A DNA stretch of 64,000 nt. It comes from Lepidurus packardi (taxonomy: Eukaryota; Arthropoda; Branchiopoda; Notostraca; Triopsidae). Positions within the stretch are counted from its first letter, which is position 1, and each line of letters begins with the position of its first letter. This document shows positions 12,801-24,800 of this stretch, one piece after another. The stretch covers positions 9,952,351-10,016,350 of the forward strand of contig JAKZAN010000006.1 of the NCBI GenBank assembly GCA_023053545.1, given 5' to 3'. A model generated the notes under the pieces. The model worked only from the letters and a program-made list of their open reading frames with translations. It was not told the origin of the DNA and made no database searches. Both the position numbers and the translations under genes were made by a program.

Positions 12801-15800
12801 GCCAAAGTGATTGACATGGCGAATCGGCACTGAAATCACGGGGAATCTAGTCTTGGTTCGCTAAATGGTTTAAAATTCCATTGGAAGTGCTTCGTTAGGG
12901 AGTCCTGACTTGACTTTACTTTGGCTTATACCAAAGCGGGGGAAAGTGGATGTATTTATTTATTGACAGGTTACTTTCTGAAAAGCGCCTACGCGTTAAG
13001 GCGTTGCTGTTTTGGTGCGGCTCAGCGAGCTAAAAGCAAAAACTAGAAAGAGAAAAAAGAAAACACCAGTGGTTGTCTGTCTTCATTGCTTTTGATTCCT
13101 TTTCGATTTGTTACCTTAACGCTGCCATTGAATCAACCGTTGCAAGTTTGGGGAAACCAGAAAATTTAAGGTCGAGCGAGGGATTGAACCTTGTACTGGT
13201 GTGTATATGATTGCAAGATATTGAACCCACGCATTTCGGTGTGGAGGAATTGCTTATTATGAAATCTTCGCTGGAACGCGAATTCTTGTTGTTGAGTCAA
13301 GAAGCCGAACCCACTTCACTATCCGAAGGGGCGGACCATAAGGAAGAAACCTCGACGTCCTTTGTACCGCTAGGGCAGGTATATTGTTCAACGCGTTTCT
13401 AGTTCCTACCTACCACTTCCAAATCAACCTCATGATTTCACAGAGAAAAGTATAAAGTATCACGAGTTGGGGATTCCTTCGCCTTCTAATAGTTATGCCT
13501 TTCTAAGAATAACCCTTTGGCCAAAAATTCTAAGTAAAAGTTGAAGTAAAAGATGGAACTTGATTGATGTTTATTAAATATAATTAATTAAGTGTCGTTC
13601 ATAGGTTATTAAACATTATAAGTTATTAATTGTAGTTTTTAATTCTTTGAATGCTTTAGATAAGCTAAATGTATACAGGTAACAGAGAGATCGTTCCGCT
13701 AGTTAGGAATCCAGTAAGGTTGCGATGGTATCCTAAGCGGAAATAAAGCTAGCGACTCAGGTTTTGAGCAAGCGATAAAGATAAAATCCTTAAAAAAAAG
13801 TCAGGAAGGAGAAAGAAGGACGTTTAGACATGTAAATATAGGAAAAGGACCTTGGAGTTAGCTAATTAATAGGCGAGAGTAGTTTTTGGGTAAAGAATAA
13901 CAGGCTCGGCGCATCCGCAAAGATAAGCAATGTTGTTCTTTTTCCCTGAAATTTATTTCAAGGACGTCGAGATTGGTTAATGGTATAGCGTCATTGATGC
14001 CATGTGCAAATTAGCTGACAAAAAGTTAGGCTGGGTTTGCTTAGGGCGTGACACCTCAAGCAATATGGAATGGAGCCATATTGCTTGAAGTGTCATATTG
14101 TTGTTGCACTCCGTTTAGTGGAACAAATGGGTCAAAAGAAGCGAGAAGAAACGGCAGAGGATGAAAGATATAAAGAAAAACGCCCAAAGTTTGCCAGTCT
14201 CAATTGCTCTCATCAAAGTCACTCCGCAGAACGTTAAAGAAAGGTTAAGTTTTTAGTAATTTGGGTGTGCATTTCGATTTCATTTCTTACAGCTTGCCAA
14301 GTGTGACAGACAAGAGGTCCTTTTTCCGCTTTTTGTCACTTTGGAACGTGAAAGGCTAAGAATGCGTGTCAATTTCCATTAGTTCCCATCACGAGGCTTT
14401 TGGTTTATTTTCATTTTATGTACTGCAAAGTATTTAGGAGCTGTTCAACGGGTCCAACGTAGTTGGTTAGTGAGTGGTTAAATTTTAAAATAGAAAATAA
14501 ATTTGGGAAAAAAGTTAAGAGGAAGGGAAGCTATAGGAAAATGTAAATTTTTTCTCGCTTGCATGTGTGTCGTACCATGACAGATTGAAAGGTCGTTTGG
14601 TTAATTGCTGTGTTTTGTGTATTTTTCCATAGGTACGCCTAGAACGAATTGTGGGCCTTACAGTCTCCAGTAATGCTGCTTTGTCATGCCAGCCCAACAC
14701 AGGCCTAGTTGCTTATCCTGCCGGGTAATGCATATTTTTACTTTTATTTGTTGGCTTATTACTAAGTTCCTTGTCGCTGTATTCCCTATTCAGTCCTTAA
14801 AGCTCCTTCAGGTTAGCTGCATTGCAAAGTAGTTAACGAAACACGCAAGAAATAATAACTTTTTTTAAAGATATAACTCGGTGATAGTAATGTAGAAATC
14901 GATATCGAATGTAGATATCAAAATGTAGTGTAGTAATGTAATATAATGTAGATATGTAATGTATTATAATGTAAATATAGTAATGTAGAGATCGAAGGCA
15001 ACGGCATAGTAGTTCAGTTTTTTTAAAAATCTTGGGCTTAGGTGATTTATGAAGTTGCAAATTAACTTTTCATTTTGCGAACAATTTTCACATTTGCAAG
15101 GTTGACCACAGTCATCACTAGCTGTTATTGTAGTTCATTTTTTGCCAAAAAATTAATGCAAGTCGTGTACACGGTTTATCAAGCAATACGGAACGGGGTG
15201 TTATGCGCAGAACCGTGCGTGTTAATATGCGACTGCAAGAGGCATCCCACAGTCTATTGGTTCTATGGCAAAATATAGCTAAACAGTGTGCGCACTATGT
15301 ATAATTGCAACGTCTTCGTGCTGAATTAATAGTGGACGTTATGTATGCATTTCTTTATCGAAATTTGTATAGTGTATGGTTATTTTCCTTAGCATAACAT
15401 GTATTTTTGCTAACATTTAACATTCCTAAAATTATTTTCCTGAAATCGTTAAATGCTCTTAAACATTTTTATTAAATAATTAAAAATAGTTTAAGGTCTT
15501 TTTTTAAAGAGGTAGAAAAACTGTAGCGTGCGTCATTTACTATTCGTTATTGGCAAAAAATATGAAAGGGGAATTTCGGTTTCGTTGGCAAAAGCCTGTG
15601 GTTTATTCTCTCACGCGTATCACGTGCCTTGGCATAACCTTTTGGCTCTAATGAAACCAAAAACTTGCTTCGGCCATGACATTAAAATCAAAGGTATTTT
15701 GCGTAGATTGTATGCAGCACGTGTTGCTGTGCTGCACCTTTGAAGTGAAGAGAAAAAAGTGGGAGAGACTATATAAGACAAGGAGAGATTGGCCTTATTT

Positions 15801-18800
15801 CCCGTGACCTTCTTTACCTGACGGCAAAAGAAACGTTGGAAACCAGAGCTCATGACTTCCTGTCTAGTGGTGATTGTGATTGTTACGTTAAGACGCCAAC
15901 ATTGATATGGTAGCTTTGCCAAAAAAAATGGTCTTATTTTCGTTTACCTTTAGGGAGTGTAAGAAGGAACATAAAGACAACCTACTTTCTTTACAACGAA
16001 TGTAATGAGAACAGATTGTTGTCACATTTACAATGAGTTTTTACCGGATTACTTTGCATTAGATTACAAATGATCATGTTTGTTCCAGTAATGTATGAAT
16101 TTTTGACAACGAAGTTAAAATAGAAACTACTCATATTTCATTGTTGTGAACAATGAAATTGGAGCCGAGTTTGACTTAACAAGTGAAGCAGATTTTCCAA
16201 CAGTGAAAATATTTTTAAAAAGGATTTTAACTGAGGAAATTGAGGATTGCGTAAGTTCCGTCGTTATAACAACGAAGTTGAAGAAACTTTCAGTCGGAGT
16301 AATCAAATTTTTTTCCAACATTGAAAATTGCAACGAAGTTTAAACTAAAGAGAGCTTTCGCTGCGTTCTTGTCAACAATGAAATCGAAGCTTTTGTACTA
16401 ATGTACCAATTCAAGTCAAGAATCGTATTTAGAAAACAGGCTTCTTTAACTGTTTCTCTCAAGAAACGAGAAGTTCCATTTAAAATTCAAAGTTTAGTTT
16501 TATTGTTGAGTTGAGTAGTTTCTAAAGACGAACTACACTTGCTATAGGATGTTATATCGTCTACTGCTCTCTTTCCAGTTTTATTGTTAGCAACAATTAA
16601 GGGTCCCCTATTCCTTAGCTCGGTTTAAGCCGTTAGTATACGGAATTTCGGAACAACTTTTTGAAGAAACCAGTACATTTCATGAAAGAATTCTTTGACA
16701 ATAAGCTTGATCTTGCCAACAGGTAGTACCTAATCAATGCACGTTACTCATAGCTATATGCAAATTAAATTTGAAACTATGAGAAATACGTTGCCTAAAA
16801 ATCTGTCCTTTGATTGCGCAGTAGCTGCTAACAAAGAAAAGAAAAATTTTGTTTTCAGTTATTTTCAAATCTGGCAAGCCGTTTTTGAGAAATCTTGTTC
16901 CGAAAGTTTGACGACTTAATTTTGAACATTGTGCTGCTACAGCAAACCGTGGTGACAAATTGAACTTCCCGAAGCAAAACACGCTTAGAAACTTTGCTGG
17001 CAATTAGATGCCTATTTCTTTTCTTACTTTCTTACGCAAGGCTTTCTCAAAACAATGACAAACATCAGTGCCATCTATGATTGCTTCGCGTCAATAAGCT
17101 AAGTATACGGGAGCCTTTAAGTGATGCGACTTTGAACCTTATTAATTCTAACTCGCAAAGGTCAATACTGACCTTTGCGAGTTAGAATTTTTATTAAAAT
17201 CTTTGGACGAAGAATACCAATAAGGTTTATTTGTAATGGTTTGGGTGATGTTTAAAAAGCAGTGAATTAAACTTTCTTGCTTTTGTCGCAAAAGTCCTCT
17301 TAGGATTCTCCCAAAGTAAACCTGTTCTATCAGGTCAACTTAGTGAGCAGTACATTTTCCTTTTTAATTAAAAGCTTATATTGTTTTAACCTTATTGTTC
17401 TAAGCTTTAACCGGTATTATTAAAATCGCAAAAAAAGTCAAATACTTGTCTTTGTCTTATGTAAATTTGCATATTTTTATGACAGTTTGACCTAGACAGC
17501 AACAGGACGTGACGCGTGCTAATATTCTTCTTTTCTTTTGTGTGTTCTTTTTTTCTTGGTTGCTCACAGTTGTACGGTAGTTTTATTGAATCCTCGGAAA
17601 AACAAGCAAAGTTATCTCCAAAATGCCAACCGAAAGACCATTTCAGCGCTGAGTTTTTCCGCCGATGGCCGTTATTTAGCAACGGGAGAATGCGGTCATC
17701 AACCAGCCTTACGAGTCTGGGATTTGCAAGAACGTGTCCAAGTCGGCGAATTCACCGGGCACAAATTTGGGATCGTCTGCGTGGTAAACTCTTATACAAC
17801 TAGATTTTTTCCATTGTAAAATCACCGTAAAAAACAACAACTAACGCTGGGAATATTTTTCGTTTAATTAAAAACAATGATAGGCATTCTCACCGAACCA
17901 CAAGTATGTGGTATCGGTGGGATCCCAGCACGACATGATCGTCAACGTCTGGGATTGGAGGGCGGGCACTAAAGTTGCTTCCAACAAAGTTTCTTCCAAA
18001 GTCAAAGCTGTCTCCTTTGCTGAAAACGGATCCTATTTTGTCACGGTGGGCAATCGGCATGTCAAATTCTGGTATTTGGAGTATTCCCGATCCGCCAAAG
18101 TAAGACAGAAGGCCATACAAACCTTATGATAAATATTCATAGATATTTCGTTTCATTTATTTTATTGTTATTATTCTTTACTAGTATAAAGAACCAGTAC
18201 CGTTAATGGGACGCTCGGCAATATTGGGTGAACAGCGCAACAATTATTTTTGCGACGTTGCCTGTGGAAGGGGTGAAATGGGCGATTCCACTTATGCGAT
18301 TACCAAATCCGGGTTATTGTGCGAGTTTAACAATCGACGTCTTTTAGACAAATGGGTTGAACTAAGAGTGAGTTTATTTAACGTTTTAGATCCAATTCGT
18401 GAAATTTTGTATACATTTTCCGACATAATTTACCTATTGATTTCATTTTTATTACATTTCTCTAGACGGCTAGTGCCAATTGTTTGGTGGTTGGAGAGCA
18501 GTTTATTTTCATTGGATGTGCCGATGGCATCGTCCGCTGTTTTAGTCCTTTTACGTTGCAGTTTGTGACGACTTTACCCCGTACCCATTATTTGGGAGTG
18601 GATGTAGCCAAAGGACTATCAATTAGGTAAGAGTCCGTTTCCGCCTATAACTAGAAAAAGGGGTAAACGAGAATCTGTAAATAATGTTCGATGTTCTAAA
18701 TGGATAGTCACATGGCGTCTCATCCGGCGAGTGCGCGTTATCCGGATACAGTAGCCGTCACCTATGACGAGACACACCACAAAGTAACGTGTGTTTATAG

Positions 18801-21800
18801 CGATCGAAGTTTGTACGTATGGGACGTACATGACATCCGGAAAGTAATGAATTTTCTGTCTATTTTTCGTATTTTGGTATCTGGTATCCTGGTTTTTTCT
18901 GGGAGAACCATATGGCGTAAACTGATTGGGCTTTTCTTATCATCCTAGGTGGGCAAATCCCATTCGTTTTTATACCATGCAGCCTGCATATGGGGGGTGG
19001 AAACCTACCCAACGTTACGAGAAGGCATGAAGGGCGTTTTGCCAGCTGGCTCATTTGTCACGTGCTCGAGTGACGACACGATCCGCATCTGGAACCTAGA
19101 TGCCAATATGAGTACAAATACTTTGTACAAACGCAATATTTATAGCAACGTAAGTTGAAAACCATGAATTTCCTTTTTTCTTTTTTTTTCTTTTTGCTCA
19201 GAAAGGCCAAGTTCAAATGGTTAAGTTTAAATTATGTTTAAGTAATGGTTATGTTTAATTATTTAAGTTTAAATGGTTAAGTTCAAGTTCAAATGGTTAA
19301 GTTCAAACGAGCGTTTTTTCAGGTTTTACTTACACGTATCAATGATATTACATTTGGCTTTTAGGAGTACATTATTATGTTTGGATTTATTTACATTTTG
19401 TAAAATTTATTTTTGAATTTTGAAAAGACTGAATGGACCCTTAAATTTTCAGGAATTACTGAAAGTGCTGTACGTGGATTCCGATTTGACGTTTCTGAGG
19501 GACCAAGATTTGGCCGCAGGTGGAAGTGCGGATAAAAGCGAAGGTACTTACGACGGACGTAACGGTGTGAGATGTATTAAAATCAGTCCGGATGGCAAGC
19601 ACCTTGCTTCTGGAGATCGAGCTGGCAATATTCGGTAAGATAAGTTATCAACTTATTTCAGTTTATCAATTTATTTACTCAATTATTTGATTTTTCTGAG
19701 GGGAGCAATATTAACGCGATTTTGTTGGATTTAGAATCCACGAGATCCAGTTTATGGACCAGCTCTTCAAGATCGAAGCTCACGATGCTGAAGTGCTTTG
19801 TTTAGAATACACCCGACTCGAGTCAGGGTTAAGATTGCTGGCCTCTGCTTCTCGCGATCGACTAATTCACGTATTTAGCGTGGATCAAGGCTATAGCTTT
19901 CTGCAAACCTTGGACGACCATTCGTCTTCCATTACAGCTGTCCGGTTCCTGCACTTGCAGGGAGTGACGCAGATGGTGTCTTGCGCGGCTGACAAATCGG
20001 TAATTTTCCGCCAGTTGCAAACTACTGGTCCGGCCAGCCCTCCACAGTTTACACGCGAACGAAATGTGGTGGGCAAAACCACCTTGTATGACATGGAAGT
20101 GGACCAAAGTCAAAAACACATCTTAACAGCCTGTCAAGATCGAAGCATTCGGGTGTACAATACCAGTACTGGAAAACACAGCAAAACCTTCCGTGGAGCT
20201 GTAGGCGAAGACGGTACTCTCATCAAGGTATGAATGCATGTAACTTTATAATGTTCCAAGATGTCGGCCTTTTGCCCGCGAATTTTTTTCCGTCTCGAGA
20301 AGCTTTCTTGTTCCCGAGATACTGAAAATTCTTTACCACTTGCGCAGCACTGATGTATCCACCAAATAGCGATTTGCGGTCTTGGCCATTCGTGGTTCAC
20401 GGCTCTGTGACGTCATTCGGAAAGAACGGAGTTTTAGCGGGTTTTTAGCCTTTTCCACGGAATGTACATAGACAAAAATCGAAAAAGCATAGAGCAGCTA
20501 CTACATGAAATACTTCTTTTTGCGTATTAATTTATATATGTGTACTTCTTCGCGTAATAACTCCAATTTTAAACAAAAAGTGCTATTAGTAATAATAACT
20601 TTTGTTGGTTCTGGATTTTTCAGCTCGTTTTGGACAACAGCGGGTTATATGTGGCCACAAGTTGTACAGACAAAACCCTTTGTATCTATGATTATTACAG
20701 TGGAGAGTGCTTGGCTACTATGTACGGCCATTCCGAATTGGTAACGGGCCTTAGATTCACTCCAGATTCGAAGCATTTAATTTCTGTTTCCGGCGATGGA
20801 TGCATGTTTGTGTGGCGTGTCCCACACGAGATGACCATCACTATGCAAGCCAGGTTGTCGCAGCAAGCAGCTCGACAGGCTAAAGATTCCAGGTAATTTG
20901 TGAGACAGTTTGGTTAAAAAGACTGTATTTGACGTTTGTTTCTTTACAGTAGAATGGATTATAGTTTGCCCAGACATGAAGTGAAAATTGACAACGAAGA
21001 ATTTGGGTCCCCGCCTCCTGAAATGCTGGATCCTAATGCAAATGCTGATGATGCTTTAGATTATCGGTTAGCAACATATTTTAGTTTTCGTAATTTTTTC
21101 ATTTTTTAAAAAATAAATATTCGGTACTTTTAATTTTATATTTTTTTCTTTTTTAGTTTTACAATTGTACCTCATTTCTTCCCATTTAATGTCTTTTTCA
21201 ATTGAAACGAAATTATTTTATAGTTTTTTAAATAATAATAATGTAAAAATGTCATGTATTTGATTTTTGTGTGTGCTAGGTTTAGTGTTGGGCCTCTTCC
21301 GTTATGGGCCAAGAAACAGATCGCAGATGGGAAAGGAAGTAAAGGGTCCTCAGCGGGAAGTTTAGCGAAAAACGTAGATTTCCCTAAAGGTCGATGGGCG
21401 CAACGTGTGGATACTTCAGGACCGGGAATTACTGTCAAGTCATTTTACCAAGGCGACAGCGTTATTCCTTTTCCAGCTGGACAAGGTAAAATTCTAAAAG
21501 CACGTTTGAAAAGATAATAAAAGGAATTTTTTTCTAATGTTGTTGTTGGTTTAATAGGTGGAGATAAGGCGTTGGCGGATTCTGATGGATCTAAAGATAG
21601 TTCCCTTGAAAGTACTGAATCCAGGAACTATGGCGAATTCCGCATGCAGCTCAAAGAGGCAAGAAATCTTTGAATTTCCAAGAAATCTTAAAACAAAAAG
21701 ATACCATCAATAAACCAGTCAAACTTTTCGCTTTTTATGCATGTGTGATATTCTTATTTTTTTGGTACCCTACCTAACTCTTGCATATTGAATGTGCATG

Positions 21801-24800
21801 TGATAGGACGTTGACGAGTTTACCCCTGACCCTCGTAGTCTGGATGAAATTGTTCGTGGTTACCCTTCTTACCAGGTACTATAGTAAAACCTTTCCGCTA
21901 ATGGCTTCATTCTAACGCAGTTTGTATTCTCCCTCCTAGTAACCAATGATTTTCTGAATATTTTTAGGAATTATTTGCTCCTTTTTTTATCTTTTCTTAA
22001 ACTCTATTGTTTGTCTCATTTATTGGTTTTATTTTTATAAATGGGAAGATTATTGTTTAGTGAACACTTCATAATATTTTTATTTCTTAACAATCATTTT
22101 AAGCATTTTTTTTTTTTTACTTGTAGGGCCCGGTGTCTCGAATTACTCGTCGTGGGGGCGAAAGCTCAGCGGAAAGTGGGCGTGGCCGTACCTTAACTGA
22201 CGATAGTAGTGCGTCAAGTCTTAAGATGGAGGTAAAAAACGAGAAGTATACAGAAGGACTCCATGTACCCGACACAAGGACGTCGGGTCTCGACAGAATG
22301 GACCTGGCGTCCTTCTGTTGGGCTCGGCATCCTTGTGTCGGGGCCCTGCGTCCTTGTGTCGGTGTCCGGCGTCCTTGTGTCGGGTACACGGAGTCCTTTT
22401 GTCGAGTCTTCCTTGTGTCGGGATGACTAAGAAAGAACCATTTGATTTTTCACTAATTTTTTTCTAAAAATTTTAGTAATTTATTCTTTATCAATACTTT
22501 CGCTAGGATTTCGAGGGAACTGAGCATGATGGCGACGTGGAAGATTATTCTGACAACGACGGCAACTCCACCGAGCCAGAGCATCATGATAGACTGTTAT
22601 ACTATCCCCAAAACGATGATGGTAGCAGGTAATACTTCAAACACTGGCAATTTTTTTTTTAAGGAACTTAAACAATTTGGTTTCTTTTAAGCAGAGGTAT
22701 TTTATTTTTATTAGTTTTTATTTCTTATCAAATTTTTTTGCTTGCTTCTGCAGATCTTACTAAAGATTTTTTAAAGTGAATTTTTTTCCTTTTTTCCTCT
22801 TAGATTTTATAGTTATTTAAGTCTTATGAAGTATTTTTTTCTAGTGACTATACAGTGAATGCTATGGACGTAGAAGAGCTACGACGTTCCCAACGACGAA
22901 TGAAAAAGGGACGAAACCACGATTTGGGATTACATCTCCCGTTGATTCAGTCTGCTGTTTCTGTGTCTGGATCGCAAGATTCTGATGAGGAAGACGAAGA
23001 AGTATCAACGCCCTCTGGCGAAATACCTGAGCGCAATTTCGCTTCCATGCTTTCCGGAAGGTAGATCTGTTCTTTCTAATTTTTTCTTTTTTTATGGATT
23101 ATTTATTTAGTTTCTTTTTTGGGTCTAATGTGTTTGTTTAGATCTAATATGTTTGTTTTCGCTTTTTTAGTACGGAGAGCTTAGAGAGGGTTGGAAGAAG
23201 GGAAACGTTCCTGAAAAGCACTTTTGAATCCTTGAGTGGGCCAGCAGTTACGTCTCTGAACGATTCAGGAGGAGATAAAGACGATAACAAACCGTCATTA
23301 TCTTCCCGTTTTCTCACTCGCAGCTCTGCCTCCCCTGCGCCTCAAAATGCTGAGGTTATCAACGCAGCTAAAGCCACTCAGAAGGACCCCGAAGCTGCCA
23401 AGAAACGTGAAGAGTTGCAGAGACGCATCGAAGAAACTCGCCGGAAACTACAAAGTGTAAATATTTCCCTCTTTTTTATTACATTGTTAGTTCCTTTTAA
23501 TTTCATTATTAGCTCTATCATTCCGTTCAAGTCTTTAAAAATTCTTTTAGTTTCTTAGCTTTTTGACTTTGCGTTCATTTCAAGTGTTTATTTACGTATA
23601 GTGGTGCCTCGCATAACGAACGCAATCCGTTCCAGGACGGCTTTGATTCTGATTCGTTCCCAAGGTCGATCCAAAATCGCGAAAAATCTTAACTTCGCGT
23701 TACGACAGTGTGGATGCCACTTCTTTTCTTAACAGTATGAAACCACCCCCTACTTGATTTGAACTCTTCTTCCTGTTCTAAAGCTTGTGAGCTTGTTCCT
23801 GGAGTGATCTATTGAACTCTTCATACATGACCCTAGCTTTCTCACAAATTATTTCTAGCGTGGTTAGATCTCCTTTCATTTGCCTTTCACTAACCCAAAT
23901 AACAGCAACCTCTCCATTTCATCATTAATCGATTTTCTGTGTACCTGTGAAGAAACACTTGAGACTCCATTGGCCACCTTTTAGCTTTCGCGATTGATTC
24001 TCTATTGGCTAAAATTGTTCCAATGGTTGACTTGATCACTCCATGTTCAGCTGCAGGATCCACAACTCTAGCTTCTGAGTCTTTTTTGTTTCATTTCAAT
24101 TATTTCATTCTCAATTATTTTATTTCAATTATTTCTTGCTTCAGTTCAATAGTAAGTGCTTTTCTACTCTTCCAACTAACGGTCTTCTTAGGTGCCATTT
24201 TGACAACACTAAAAAAGCACTGAATTTCCCAAAAATTTCAAATGTAAAAAAACAACAGCGCGCGTGCGGTTCGTAAAGCGGGATCGCGTTCGTTATACGG
24301 AACATTTTCCGCCCCGCGGGCGCGTTTGTAATTCGGAATGTTCGTTATGCCAGGCACCACTGTAATTCTATTCGTGTAACAATTAATTGAATTGATTTAT
24401 TTTCTTGAACTCAAAAACTTTAACGATCTCTCAAGTGTAATTTTTTTTAGTACATTAGTATACATTATAGTTTCCCTTGCAGAGTCGCATTAGCTTCTTT
24501 TGATTCCTTTTAAGGCATTCCTTCCTAGATACCCGTCCAGTGATTAGATAATTATATTTTTAGAGAAAAGAGTTAAAGTAAAGGGTTACTGATTTCCATT
24601 TTATTCATTAGATTTATTCCTCCTTCCCTGTTCTAATTAATTTATTGTCAGCTCTCGTGTCTTTGGTTCTGTGAGAGTTTTTTTTCTCAATAATTTTAGT
24701 AATTTACTTGAGTTTGTTAAATATAATGTTCGTTTCTTGTCCAGATTGGGTACAAATCGACGTTGAAAAGCAGTCAAAGTATTAGCGATCTGAGTCGGGC

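Noticed and set aside
13150-13225. GGTTCAATCC resembling a tRNA T-loop
   Set aside because: The flanking bases do not form a T stem and no acceptor or anticodon stem can be built.
16127-16343. Open frames on both strands in intron 2
   Set aside because: They come from recurring AACAATGAAAT and AACGAAGTT words; no protein similarity.
17144-17189. Perfect hairpin considered as a microRNA precursor
   Set aside because: Total length of 46 bases with a 4-base loop is too short for a Dicer substrate of normal size.
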